From the NCBI RefSeq assembly GCF_001949145.1, contig NW_019091368.1:968028-1032027 (forward strand): 64,000 bases of DNA, written 5' to 3'. This stretch comes from Acanthaster planci (lineage: Eukaryota > Echinodermata > Asteroidea > Valvatida > Acanthasteridae). A program made the position numbers and the translations under genes. The notes beneath the pieces were generated by a model. The model was given only the letters and a program-made list of their open reading frames with translations. It made no database searches and was not told the origin of the DNA. Shown one piece after another: positions 12,401 to 27,400 of the stretch (position 1 is its first letter; every line of letters starts with the position of its first letter).

Positions 12401-15400
12401 AAACGGTACCAAAAAAAAATCTGATTTGTGGTTTGTCATGTATGCCATACGGTAGATGTCAACTCATATGGCTGCGCAAACATTTCCATCACAAAGTTAC
12501 TTCAGTATTGTCATAAAAATCAAATAACCAAAATTAGCAATAAGACGGAGATCATTGATTCTTAGATGTACACAAAAATTTATCAGATAATAACATTTCT
12601 CTGAGACTTTTGGAGTTTTACCAGTAGTGCTATGTATTGCCAGCTTTCTGCTCTATCCAATGACATTCAAATCTCGGAACTCAACATGTTGTTTTGCTCT
12701 CACTTCGTATTTGACTTCAAGAACTGATGTGCATTATTATTACATGCACCTCGGTACCTGTACTTCAGGCAAAATACAAAAGCAAAATCACTTTGAGGTG
12801 ACAAAAATTTGCAGCAAAATTTCCTTGAGCTTAAACATGTTTGATTTCTGCAAATGTGCAGCACGAATATTTTATCTGATGCCAAAAATTCACATTCCAT
12901 GTTGCCTTCCGTGCCAACTATTAACTGGCCTTAGGTGCTAACAGTAACATGTAAATCTATAGGGAGTGACTGCAGTTCCAAGCTAGTGACTTCCATGGAG
13001 GTGTGTATCAATCCAAGCCATAGCCATTATTCTGGACGCAGCCTCAGACTTACCGATTCGATGCCGGCTGTATTCCTCTTTGTGATCATCTACAAAGATG
13101 TAGTCAGATGGCAGGATCTCAGGCACATTGCCGTTCCAATTGGCAATGACTCGGATATAACCATCCTCATCCACACCTGAATCATACAAAATCATTATCA
13201 GAAATCCATAAAGATTTTAACAGAAATCAACGCGCATTACATGAACTCTACATAATACAGATTTTAATAGCCACACAGGCTTTTTAGCTGGTACAAATGC
13301 CACATACCCGTTAATGTCAAGAGTTCAGATCAGCATGGAAAATATTTGCTCAGCAAAAATGGGTTACCAGCCAATATGACTTGTTGCAATTTGCTCACGA
13401 CTGGTTCTCCGCTAGTGCTTGCTTGGCACACAAATCTGCTGGACCCTGATTTCTGTTCTGATATTTTCTAAGGAGTGTGAATCAGTGAACCAGTAGCACA
13501 CCTTGGAACTCCTGCGTGATCAGCATCTGCTCTCCAGTGCTGAAGGTGATGTTCAACGTCTGCCTGAACTTGCCACCTGGAAGACAGGAATCATGTACAT
13601 ACATCACAGCAAGATTTATTCATCATACAAACTTTATGGACTGTGGTATGACACATTGGCAATTATTGACGAGTAGAAAGACTGGTGTTTTCATATGGGG
13701 TACACTAGTTTTAATGATCATTTTCACCAGCGCTTAAAGACAACAATGCTACTGTGGTTGATAAATGGAAATAAATAACATCCCTCTCAACTTATTTTTC
13801 ACTGTTGTCAACTTTTTGAACAGAGGTGATTTCTTGGGAAACAGGTGGGTCCACGCGTAAGGTGTGGCACACTTTAAAACACGCCCTCTGCCCCTAAAAC
13901 CCACACAGCTTACAACAGGTCTGGGCCGACATGAGTAAGAGGCACAGCAAGTTAAAGAGGTGCTCCAACAATACTTGGCGGAGTGGTTTACTGTGATTTC
14001 CTGGAACAGTGAAGCCAACCGGTTTACAGAAAATGTAACCAATCCATAGCACTATTTTCACAAAGGCAAGCACTTCATTCCACACAAGAGAAAAACACCT
14101 TGTACAAGGTTGACGACAGAATGACAAACAGGACACACACCACAGCTCCCCTACTGTAAACCCCTCAGGATTTGCCAGTGTGGCAGGGCCAAGTCTCACT
14201 TGTGATTCTCATGTACTCTTTAGTGTTTAAAGTATGAGAGTTTCTCAGTAACAAGACAATCAGGTTGGTATTTAATAGTTTAACCCCAACACTCCTCAGT
14301 CCTCCAACAGGTGAAGGATTGAGGAGGGTTAGGGTTAACCCCTCTCCTTTCCTGGTAGCGTGATCCCCCGTTTTCCTTGGCCCCCAAGTTCCCCACTGAT
14401 AGTTGTCTCATGGTCAAGCCACACTGCAAATCAGCAGTGAAGTCTGGACATGTTCCATATGTTCATCTTTCACCCTCTTGAGTGGAGTGCCCTGCTTGTG
14501 TTTTGTCTTCTGGGGTCATTGATTTCTTGTCAGTGTGTACTTGAAAGGCCATTTTTACATACTGTGTTAGTTTTACTTTTGGGCGTTAAGTTTTTAGGTT
14601 CTCCCTTTCTAAGATTCTGATTGTAGTCAATTTTATTGGTTTTCATTGGGGATTTACGGTGGTTGATTTTCATCTGGTTGTTTTTGTAAGTAAATTCTCT
14701 TTGCCTTTTTTGTTTTAAAACGTAGAAAAGCAGGCTCTGCAGTCGCTACTGTTTTGGTTCCCTGTGACCCTACCCTTCAAAGATCCTTGGTTAGTGTTTT
14801 TGTTTTGCTTGCTTGCTTGTTTGTTTGTTTGTTGGGGTGTTGGGTTGTTTGTTTGTTTGTTGGGTTGTTTGTTTGTTTGTTTGTTTGTTGGGGTGTTGGG
14901 GTGTTTGTTTGTTGGGGTGTTTGTTTGTTTGTTGGGGTGTTGGGGTGTTTGTTTGTTTTTTAAGTAATATTCGTTACCAGCACCTACCTGTCAGCATGAA
15001 CCCGTTGAGTCCTTTGCCACTGGGCAAGGCAAAGAGCCAGCCCATGATCTCGGCCATAGGGGTGATGGTCTGCAGGGAGTAGCTGATCTCAGGTGGCAGG
15101 GGACTGACGGCAGTGTAGGTCCGGGCTTCGCTCAGGATGATGAAGGAATGAAGATTGGCGTTGCTGAAGGACTGACCATTCACCGTACCGGACACCAGAC
15201 CGTTCAAGCGTTGTCTACCCTCTTAAAGAGGACCAGAATGGGAAGAGATTTTGGGTTGAAGTTGAACTGAAGCCAAATCTGTCAAATGGACTTTACATGC
15301 GAGGACTGATTTGAACAAGTACAATAGATTGTACAGGAAACCAATTTTAACCCCAATCATCCCAGATCCTTCAAATTTAATCAGGAGGTTCAGCAGATAT

Positions 15401-18400
15401 CTGCAACATTTAAGAAGACAGAGTCCAGCCTCTATCGCTTTGCATGGAACTTTATATGCTTAGTATGAGTTGAAATACAAAGTGTATGTCGTTGGGTTCC
15501 TGCAGTGCAGTCAATTTTGGTGGTTTCAGAAAGGTCCCTAAAACAAATGCCCAAGGAGACAGTAAAGGAAGTGGTATTAAGTGTGAAAGATATGAACAGA
15601 TACAAAGGAGCATCTGTGCTCCAAATATAGTCCTGCCCCTACTTACGCGGGTCAAGGCACGCCTGTCCGTTGCCAAAGAGTGTGGGCGGGCAGACACAGC
15701 AGTAGCCATCAGAGAACTTCTGGCAGGTGGCCTGTGGGTGACAGGTGTCACAGACGGCCCCAGAGTCTGGACTGAGGCCTTCGCCAACATTGAAGTCGAC
15801 GTCGAATCTACCGGCTAGGAAAGAGAGACAAAAGTTGACGGATTTCATGAAAATGAGTCATCAGTAAACTTCATCCTCCAACTCCAGTTGTCCAATCATT
15901 CCCGCTTCCCTTCCTTGTTTTTTAATTTTTATTTTTTGAGGAAGGATGGATTGCTTATTCAGATTTACACATGAGAAAACAAGGCAAATAAATACATGGA
16001 ACCGTTTTGGGTAGGAAAAGAAGGACTTATTATCACACAGACTGTCACCGTAAACTGCCACCTGCTATTAACCTTAACACTCCTCAGTCCTCCAACAGGT
16101 GAAGGATTGAGGAGGGTTAGGGTTAATTCTCTCTAATCTCTCTAAATGCCAATCTTACCATGCAAATGTTCAAGCTGTATACCAAACAATGTACTACCAA
16201 TAAAAACAAACCAAGTTTTTTAATGCATAGATATACGTAATATCTTAAAATATTTTGTTTACATCGGATATGTCCATTTTACTCAATGGACAAACTGGTA
16301 TGGCCCTGGGAAAAAAATTACCTCCAGCACCACCTCCAGTGGACGGCTGAGATCCATCTGCCCCTCCCCCGCCCACCTGTCCACCTGTGGCTTCCCCCCC
16401 TGCCCCGACGTCAACGGACCCCCCTCCCACCGTTACTACGGTGGCAGACGAAGAGGATGATGACCCCCTGGTGACACTAGTCGCCTTCCCAGTCCCGTCA
16501 CCGACGACAATGGTAAAGGACGAACCACCTCCCCCGTCAGTGGATCCTCCCGCTCCCTGTCCGTCAGAGCCACCGGCTGATCCTCCTAAGGCAAACATAT
16601 GGAGCAGGTAAATTTTAAAACACTCATTCACCACTCATCTTGATGTCTTGCTTTCAAACTGTTCCCCTCGATGGGAAAACTGGGAATATTTACAAGCCTT
16701 GGTTGGTATCCTGAGCAACCATTAAGAAAAAAGTTGCATTAAGCCGTGAATAAAGAAATTAGCAGCTGCAAAGATTGTTTCAGCTCAAACTGTTACTAAC
16801 ATTTAAAATTTACAAGCTGGACCCTTGATGGCTGAATTCCCCTTTATCTCCAAACCAGAAAATCCCTTCCCTTCTCCTTAAAGCAATAAGCCATCTTTGG
16901 TTATTATCAGTGAAACTGTACGTAAGAAGGACACAGCAATCCACCCAAGTAATAACAACCAGCACGAGCCACAGCATCCATGATCGCATACAACTTATAG
17001 TTTATATATCACAACATTGACAATTTTGATTCACGATGAAGAGGCCAATTACAGCGCAAAAAGGTATTCAGAATTCTTGTAATTTTCCTCTCGTATCACA
17101 CAGAAATACATGTACGCCAATCCAAGCGTACTTCCTGAGGTCAAAGGGTCACTGACTTTAAAAGGCCAGCAATCGGACTGAAAATTAGGCTGTGTCCGAA
17201 TTACTTGGCTGCGGCTTGAAAATGCACACAACTGTATGGGAAGTGGCTACTGCCATTGAGGTAGACTTGTGTGTAAATGTCAAGCCACAGCCAAGTAATT
17301 CCAACAGGACCCTAAAGCTTCTTCTTGCCAACCTGACACAAGCAATCACATGATGATGTCCAGCAGTGGGGTAAGGATATGCTTGAAATGACCCAGGCAT
17401 TTATTTTCAATATTACTCTAGGTTTTGATGACCCTATGAAGACAGGTTACAAGCACTTGAAGGCCAGATAAATGTGACACTACTATTTGGCCCTAAGCAA
17501 AAAGGATAATTTATTTCTGCAAGTACATGTAAATGGCTGCCTGGTTTCCAAACTTGCTTATGGGCACTTCGCACAGTATCTCGTGGCCAAACATTGTGTG
17601 CAACTTGCTGGGTGTCCAAATGAACACACCTTAAATATGCCTGCCACAAATGCAAAGGCAAACATCTGGGCAGCAGCAATAACCATTACATCATGAATGT
17701 CGCACAGACCTCCCTTCAAAAAAAAAAAAAGATCAATCCAAAACTCATTCCTTGTTTCTGCAATGAAACCATGATATTATTGCCAGTTCTGAGTCTGACT
17801 CAGATCCTTTAGATTTATTTTCATTACCGACTCATTATGTACTTTCATTTTCAGTTTCCTTCCTTCAAACTCTTAATTAAATCAATTCAAGTTCCTTCTA
17901 TGATTACTTGCTTCATGTTAATGAGCAATAGATGCAAGAATGAATCGATGAACGCAGGGGTGAATCAAACCAGACAGGAAAACCAATCAAGTACCTGTTG
18001 ATCCTCCGCCTTGTAAAGTGAATGTGGATGAACCACCACCGCCAGTTGCTCCACCACTGACCACCCCACCGCTTGCTGATCCACTGGCACCTGTGTTGAT
18101 TACAGAGCCCTGGCTGTCGATGATGGGCTTGGCAAAGCCTCTGGTGCCCAAGTTGGCCCCGCCAACCTGCCAGGCCCACATTCCGCTCTTGCCCACATTG
18201 GTGAAGCTGGAAATGCAGAAGGAAACATGTACACAACTGTTTTTAATGGAATAATAACTCTTCAAACTTTCACAAGGCTTGAAACGAGACTCCACCACAG
18301 ACTTTTTATGTCAGAAATTGAAACATGTGATGCACAAAAAGGAACCCTTTACAAAATGTGTCATAACAACCAATTTCCACAAAGGTTCTCTAAGGAGTAC

Positions 18401-21400
18401 TTTCTTGTTTCGCTGTCCAGAAAATGTGTCGGAAAAAAAAGGAGGATTACTTTCGGATATTAAGGAACGTAAGAAAATCATTTGGGCTGTGTTGTTTAGA
18501 CAAAACTAGTCGGAAAGTGATTTTTTACAAGCTGAATTCCAACAAAGTTTGGTTTGGAAACTGTAACATGAAATTTTACAAAGGACATGTGCAGCTGCAC
18601 TTCTGAGAACAAGATCTCGTGGTGTTAACTTCACATACACTGTACCTGTTATCCTAGTTAGGGATTGAACGGGACAGTCCCTAAGCACACACTGCCATCT
18701 CACTGCTACATGTATTTCAAAATACTGGTCCAACTATTCTGAGCTCTCCTAATTCACATAACAGATAACTATTCCCTGAAATTGTGACATGAATCACTCA
18801 CTCACCGCTTGCCCTCAATTACATCTATACAATGGCTCTATGACCACCACTGAGTGCCAACACATCAGAAACAGATCTTTTTACCCTTTGGCTTAGCAGT
18901 ACCAGAGCTTTGGTTTCAGAGAACTCGGCAAATACCAGTTGCTACCATGCAAACCATACTCCCACTGGAGCTGTTCTGGGAGATGAACTTAATGACTACA
19001 TGCTGCAATGGCTGTTTCTTTTCCAAACCTAAACAACATCAACAAGGACCTGTTCCCATTGGACTATCATGGCCCTTGCTCACACGATGTTAGAAACTTG
19101 TCTGCCTTGCTGGTTTTACACCAAGGTCACAGTTTAAAGAAGCAAAAATGTTACTGCTCCCACTGGATTGAATTACAGGATTCTTACAGGAAATCTCACA
19201 AGTTTAAAGCCCAACATTTTAACAAGAACAGCCCTTTCCCAACAACTTACAACCTCATTTGTGTCATCATTAATGTCAGCAATGAATTGTGATGGTCTCC
19301 TTTTATTTCTACTCAACAAAGATTGTTAACAGAAAAGTGGGTTGGGCTACGGTGTAATTCAGTGAGTTAAAAGCCCAGGGGTACAATGCTCATAAGCAGG
19401 TGGAACACAGACATTACACAGCTCTTCGACCAATAGGTACTGTGATTTGCTAAATGCATTCGAACATGAAGCTAAACAATGCACCTGTGAATGCGGTGCC
19501 ACTGCAACTCTATGTATGGTGGATTAGTCTATACATTGCCAAGCCTGAATTTCCTTATATTTCTATTTGATGGGAAAAAAAACCTTGACGAGAGGGAGGG
19601 TGGAGGAATAGGGTTGAGAAAGTATAACATTGGTTTATGTACCGTACCTTGAGACATGACCCCCGATGGTCAAATGTGATCCTTCCCCGTTACTGAAACC
19701 AACGACGCGGTAGTCGTTGGTAGCAGCTCGGTTTGTATCATCATAGATGAAGAAGACAAAGGTTTGGTCGCCATCTGATGGAATAACGAGTTGGAAGGTG
19801 ACAGTCTAGGGAGATATAAAGACACAATATATTTAAAACAACAAATTCCTCTCAACGGTCAAAGCTGCCTTAACAAGTACATGTACGCAAAATACATTTG
19901 GTATGTTCTTATAAAAATGGGGATTTTTGCTTTGCTTTTCACAATCACATACAGACTTAAATTGCCTCTAAACTGTATCACTTTCTTCCTATGCCAGTGT
20001 ATGCGTGTGTCTGCTTTGACATATTTGATATCACATAATATTCTGACTCAATGCAAATCAAACAAATCACCGAACCCTATTTTTGTGCCTAAGGTAATTT
20101 GTAACCAACCATTCCAAAACCAGGCTTCCATGGGCAATTTTTTCTCTTTGACAATTCTCCTCTCTCAGGGTCAATTTTCATACTTCAGAGTGATCCAAAG
20201 TAAGAAATTGTTTTCCTTTGCAGAACGTTTTGCAGTTTCAGAGAGTGAAAGCTGTTGAATTCCTATTATTCGTGCAAAGATAGCTTGTAATTCTTGGAAT
20301 GGTAACATCTGATCACTTCTCAGTAACATTCAGGTTTCTTAGCATGACAAATTCATGAAATCTCTCTGAAGCAAGGAACTGCCAACCTTGCCCTCGTCTT
20401 TGAACCGCAAACTGTCCCAGGTGGCTAACGTCAGAGACCTCGCCTGGAAGCCCGTCCTCCCAAAGAACTGGCTGACATCCCGAGACGCTCTGTTGAGGAC
20501 CTCGGTCCTAAAGGCTTCTCGATAGAACACAGTGCCTCCTTCACTATAAGACAGCCCAGCATAAAGACAAAATGGCATGAATTTTGGAACAGAGTGCGCA
20601 TGTCATAATGTGTAAAAGGTACACAAACACGAATGTGCATGAATCGGTAATACTGGTAGGTTGTACATGGAACTAGTACATATCTGATGAGGTCATAACC
20701 TTTTCTTGAGAGAAAAGCCAAAGTGAGTACTGGCACCCTCAATGACATTTCCGTGTAACTGACATGCCAGCTCATTATACTCATGGTCAAAATGAGATCG
20801 GTACTATAATGTATGTACTGATATTTTTGGAAACATCTGCAAGCAATTCAAGCAACCTCTTCAATGATCTTCCCCACCAGCAAAACGGAGTGCATGTGCA
20901 TCCTTCAGAGCCCCAAGCTTCTCAAAGTCCTTCTTAAAATAAGTTCAATATGTTTCGTGGATGTTCATGTAGTTAAAGGGCACATGACTTGCATGCTTTA
21001 TGCTGACTCCTTGAATGAACTACAGGGACTCAACAGTACATGTGTTTTCCTACTTACTGAAAGTCTTTTTAATGAGGTTAGTGTTCAAGGTTTCCTATTT
21101 TAGTGATACATCCGAAAGTTAATTAAGGGAACAAGATAGGGTGATTGGACTTCCATTTTTAGAAGATTTTTTCAAGTCACATCGAGTATTCTGGTGTACT
21201 TTTTACAATACCTTGAAAGGTTAGGATCTTCACCAAAGAATTTTAATGAATTCTAAATGTTGCCAACCAATTTTTACTTTGTACACACTGCTAGACCATT
21301 TGCATGTAGAAAATTAATACTGTACACAAACACTACTTCAGATCAAAGAGTCTGCAGAACTACAATGGTTCTTATGGGTTTTCGCTCTTTTTAGTTTTGC

Positions 21401-24400
21401 TTCTATTGGTTTAGTCAGAATAAAAGTGTGAACAACTTTGTTTCAGGTAGGCCTACGTGTATTTAAAACCTTATGCTATTTCTTGTCACTTTGAGACAGT
21501 AGCTACACATGTACATGTACATGTATATCTGTCCCTATGTGAAGTGAAGACACAATACAGGACCTGTTACTGTATGACCACATTATAAATTCAAAACATG
21601 CTGTAACTGAAATCCTCAAAAATAGAAATATATCCAAAACCACACATACGAGTACAATGCTCATGTCTCCACGTACCAGTACACAGAGAGGACCAAACAA
21701 CGTACAGACAATTCTTTTCTAGAATCCTATTCACGTTTCCCCAAAAGACTCCCAAACATCCCAAACCACTGCACATTCAGCAAACTGTACAGAAGACTTG
21801 TGGTTTGTGTAAAAGTTGTATTTGCCCCCGAGGGAAATCTGCCCATACAGCTCCACATGACCTCAGATATGAAATATGCCAACTAGATCACTACAATGCC
21901 TCCCACTTGCTGGACTGAAATAAGAGAGTTTCTGTTACAAGGCCTACCCATGTATATTATTTTAAAGGGACCTTCAAAATGTAACAGTTACAAGCAGCAG
22001 CTGTACATTACTGGACCACAAAAGCACCATACATGGACACTTTACGTGTCATGTACATGTACATGTATATTGTTCATGCCCTAGGATCAGACCTACAGGT
22101 ACCATACAGGGTTGGGCACAGCACCCATAAAGCAGTTGAAAAGACTGTGGCCTTTGGCATAATTAACCTTGGGGGCTCCAGTGAAAATCCTCTGTTGCTG
22201 TCTGAACCCTGAGGCTAAATCAGATGCATGTGCCAGTTCTTACTTGGCAGGCCCAAGTGAAGACAAATGCAAATCTGTGACGTCAGGCCAAATATTCACA
22301 CTGCAAATTTGGAAAAGTGAACACATTCTAACTTCAACAAAATTTTGCTGCAAATCTTTCACGGCATCAAATTTGCTTCGCATTCACATTTGCCTTTAGT
22401 ATGAACCAGCCTTTAGAACTTAGTGAATCAAAACTAAGTGACCTCATCTGCTCATCACATGTTGATGTTTGATTACACAACAACTGGCAAGAAAACTTGT
22501 ATTTACTATTTAGCACTGCGTAAGAAAGTCAAACTCCAGCAAAAATGTCTATCTACCTTCCACCTTCTATCATCGAAATATTTGGCTGTGTGACATCTTA
22601 CACAATGTCGTCTATTCAATGGCAAAACAACAAAATGTCCACAATTTTGGTTGCCATTAGCCTAGGGTGTAATTATGCACCTCACTGGAATAACAAACTC
22701 AACCACAATTCTGTTGATCTACCTGGTGTTGTAGTCAGCACCAAATGGGGCAATTGTTTCCACCTGGCTGTTCTTCAGCGAAACGCCAAATGTGTAAGGG
22801 GCCTGGCCTTCCACTGGCACAGGGGCAAATGTCACCAAACCATCTGTGTTCACCTGAAAGTAAAGATGAAAGATACATTGACACACTTCATTCGATCAGG
22901 AGGGGGCAAGCCTTACTCTAAATCTAAATATTAATCTATTTGTTATCTAAAATTCAACATTAAACAGAGAAAGAGGCAGAGGTGTTCTTCAAAAAGAAAT
23001 GGAAGTTAAACCAGACAGCAACACTTGCCATACAAAACATAAAATCCCCTTTTCTCTGTGGAAGCTTTGCAATTCCCGAACATAAACACTACAGGTTGCA
23101 AAGGTTTGTTTTCTTGAAATCACATTTCCCCCGCACTGGTGACTCAAACGTCAATCCACAACGTGAAGTCTGATAATAAATAAAATAGGAAGTGATCATT
23201 ATCGATTTCATCACCTCCTAATAACGTCACAAGTCTCCAAGCCGATGGATTACACATAACATAGATATATTTCTGTCATTAGAGCAGAATGCGATAAGAA
23301 CAACATACAACATGCGCCTGACACCCTAGACACAAAGTAAAGACTGTGGATACCTCCAAGTGCTGGATTTCCTCAAGTCCACTTGCAAGCTAAGATCGGT
23401 GTTGGTATTTTGGGGATCAGACGTTACAGCCGATGAGATCAGAGGGCCCATGATGGCACTGGGGGAGGCCGATCAGGTTGCAGGAACAAGACTACCCAAT
23501 CAGTACATTTTTCTGTGCATCAGTACAACTCCAGATCCCCGGGGGAAGGGATTGTGCATTGGTTTTTATGTGAGAATGTTTGCATGTGAAATAAACAGAC
23601 AAGTGATCTCTGTCTTCTAACCTTTCGGTTTTGGTTTGTGTTTATGACGTGTCATCTTGGTAGGGTGCTATCCAGAGAGGGAAAAAGCACCTGCTCTTAC
23701 ATGAAGCATGCAAGGGTATGACCTATCACGCAGGCATATGCTTGCTCATAACATGAAAAAGAAATTCCAGTCATCAACAAAATAGGCTGTTAGAAATGTT
23801 GGCCATGCACTGTACCAGTATGTACATGTACAGGCACATGGAATTTGGCACTGACTTCCCGGATGAAAAGACTGAGCCTCCTGTCATTCTTCACCCCACC
23901 TCCCACATTCTCCAATCCCCTCCCCTCAAAAAAACTTTGAGGAAAAGGTGGCTATCCACATTTTCAGAGTAACTGAAGTACATGAATCAGAGTAAGGACA
24001 GTCTTCTAGAGAGAAGGATTACGTTATTTCATTATAAAGCTTGTTACCATCTGTACTTCTGAAATTAATGGGAAACTAGGAGACATGCACCAGTACCTGT
24101 TATTCCAATTTTTTTCGTTTTTGTTTCATGATTCCATTCGCAAATTACTAACAATTGTCAGCTCAGCAAAAGAATAGCAAATTCTACGTTCACGGAATTG
24201 CAAGTGCATCTAGAGGCATGTGTCACACACTGAATCACAAAATTTGACTTTCTTTATCAAATAAACACTCAATGATATCAGAAAGCCAACAGAAAGAATC
24301 AATCCCAAGCTTTGTCTGTTAGGGGTTACGCTGCAATATAGGGCCTATATATACATTACATGTACAGGTATAGCAATTGGAAAAAAAGGGTTAATAATAA

Positions 24401-27400
24401 CACAAAAATCTCAACTGTGAGCAGACCTGTGGTTTATGGAAGTCATAAACAGTGCACACACCTCACTTGTTGTACATGTACATATATACATGTACACACA
24501 TGCTCTGCACATGTGCAAGTATTTCAATCAGACTGTAACCCAATACTACATTGTCATAAATCTTGGGTCAATATTTGCCCAACTAAACCACAGCCAACCT
24601 ATCAAGTTGAAATAGTTGACCTCCAACGAGTGATAGGCATGACTAAGGTTACCTAGGACAGAAACCAAATTAAACCAGCCCAAATATAGGAATAGGCACC
24701 TAGGTTTAATTGGCTGGGTGTGACCCTCAAACAGAAAGTTAAAAAGAGCGAAATGAATGAATAAATAAATAAGACGTAAAACATCAGGAAAGTAAAACAT
24801 AACAAACAAATACTAACTTTTATATGCCTACATTCAAAAGGCCAACTGGCAATACATGTACATACATAGTGGTAACCACATTATGCACATTACCTGCAGA
24901 CAAATGAATATGTCTACAGACATGCCAATGTTGGCTTTATATTTCAGATAACTTTTGCATTTATTTATACATGCATGATATTTTGAGTGTAACTTACGAA
25001 GGTCTTCTTCAGTGCACAAGTTGAAGTTCTAATGCCCGTTTAGAATAACGGTATTACCTGAATTACACAACTTTAGTGTCATTTTGTGGGGTTGTGGGCA
25101 GGAAAGGAAAAAAGTTTGGTTGAGCTGGCTTGCGTAGCATAGTGGGCACAGAAGATAAGTATTGTGGATGTTCTTGGTTCAAATCCCAAAGTGTATTTTT
25201 TTTCTTTTTCTTTTGCAAGTTCTTTCAGGTTGGACAAGATCAAGCTGATAGGTTATTATGTTTACAGCCCAAGTTTGTAGTTCTAACATTAAATTTTAGT
25301 TTAGGAACAAAAGCTTGATTCAATGCATTCTCGATCAGGTAAGACTGGTACCAAAATGTGTTTCGGCTGAACAGGGTTATTTCTTTGTAAAAAAAACACT
25401 TGATTAACAGTGATGGGTAGTTAGATAAGGTGTTTCAATTTGGATCATACAATGCACAAAGATTCAGCTTACACAAAAGTGAAACACAGGTTCCATTTGA
25501 ACATTTGGTTGAACATCTATCATTTACGATATCACACCAGTAAATCTAATGATCCATTCTGTTACCACTGGTCTGATATAATTGTTTTTTTATTTTTTAT
25601 TTTATTTTAATACAGATCATCAGAATTCCTGTACTGTATAGGCCTATGCACTGTAAAAATCAATTTACAAGGAATCCAATCAGTATTTATTAAATATAAT
25701 GAACCTCTTATTTAATATAATGCCCATGCAGTGTACATGTACATGTATTCACCTTTTTGCACCTGCTAGAACGACAAATTGCTACAGAAGATATTCTCAA
25801 TTTCCAGAAGGCTGCCCACTTGGAGACGGCCAAGAATAAATAAAAGGCGGTTCTGTAATTCACAGACCTTTGGCATACAGAGTTATCTGAAAAATCAATA
25901 GTCTATCTGAAATTGTCTACAAGATTAAGGGTGATTCTTGGCAACCAATCGATCTCAAATAAAATCATGCGTGACGACGTAAATGTCCACATAAGCAAAA
26001 TGGATCATTCGTGTCAATTATACATGCTTTTGGATGTGAAATGAATATGAATTATACACGTACACTGTACATATGTACATGTACAGTGTAGCATACAACA
26101 GGTATGTAGGCCTACACGTATGTATGTAGTTCATCTTTGAGAGTCTAGGAGTGTGGAGAGTTTTAAGACCGGGCTGAAGACGCACTTTTTTGTTTTAAGC
26201 TAATGAATATTTCTATATTCATAAGCAGAACTGTGATGTCATCCAAGGCGCTGAATTTCCGTGTTGCACTGATTTGTGCACAGGAAATTTCTAGATTTTG
26301 TAACTACTGCAATAGCAGATTTTATTTTCTTTGGCAATTTATTGCTGTGTAAGTATATGACGATAATCAAGCAAAAATTCTTTTCATAGAAATGTTCCTA
26401 GATAGCAAATTTGGGATTCACAATTTAAACATGAAAACATGCAACCTTGACCATGTCTTCCTGGATTTACATCAGAGCAATAGCGTCCGCACTTGTCCAG
26501 AAATACTTGGTCAATTTTTAATGTTTGAAAAAGTGCACCGTTCAGTTCATGAAACTCAAGAAAGATGTCAAACAGTCTTCATACATGGAAGATGAGTACA
26601 GACATACACAAGAAGTGATTCTACGAAAAATTCATTTCCTTGTTCCTAAAACAAGCACTGCAATGATATGGGGGAAAATGTAGGATTCAGACCCCCCCCA
26701 CAACCATAAACACTGCACCTAATACAAGATGACACTTGGTAGTGACCAATGTCTCAAGGCTTCCAAGGGGGTCAGAGGGATTACGTCATGAGTGGTATTT
26801 TGCGTTGCCAGGGTAACATATGTTTTAATTGCACATATATATTGTATACATATTTGTAAATGTACAGCAACTGTTCACACGTGTACACTTTGTACACGTA
26901 AATGTACAATTTCAGTTTTAAATCCTAAATCTTTCTTGAAATGTTGGTTACATCTGAAGTTAACAATGAAAAAAATTACAGATGCAGATCAAGGTCAAAC
27001 GTCATATATATGCATTTTTTGGGTAAAACATGGATGATTTTGATTTTATTTTAGAAATGAAGGCCATTTCAAGAGCTTCAAAATGATGTACTGGTACACG
27101 CCAACTTTTTCTTTGTGGGTGTTATACTTATAGATATGGCTGTCCAAACAAAGCAGGTCAAGCTACCGTAATTTAGTCAAAAGTTTGTTAACACACATCT
27201 CAACAACTAATTGACTGATTGACCTAAAATTTCGGTTCTTTAGGTTTCTCAAGGTATGCAATCAGCACGCTAAATTTCATTTCAGTCTGCGACAGTCAGG
27301 ACCAAAAGCGTGTTGAATCGACATGGAATGACCCAATTGTCCATGAACATTTAAGATCAGTTTCCTTGATTTAATGACAAAAATACTGTCACATCAAAAT

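Larger units (their letters stand above)
11860..22722. other. Introns of the NIDO to G2F region
   Basis: Introns between exons 2 and 11 are 0.4 to 2.2 kb. They hold two copies of the GAGGAGGGTTAGGG hairpin (14280-14338, 16068-16126), a palindromic MITE (17186-17314), a TTTG/GGGGTG repeat (14811-14960) and TACATGTA runs. I see no other coding sequence. Confidence 0.6.

Noticed and set aside
14754-15082. Cys/Val/Phe-rich forward frames that look like a membrane protein
   Set aside because: They are translations of the TTTG/GGGGTG repeat, open in every forward frame.
16286-16611. Proline-rich forward frames opposite exon 6
   Set aside because: They are the antisense reading of the Gly/Ser-rich exon of the nidogen-like gene, which has proper splice sites.
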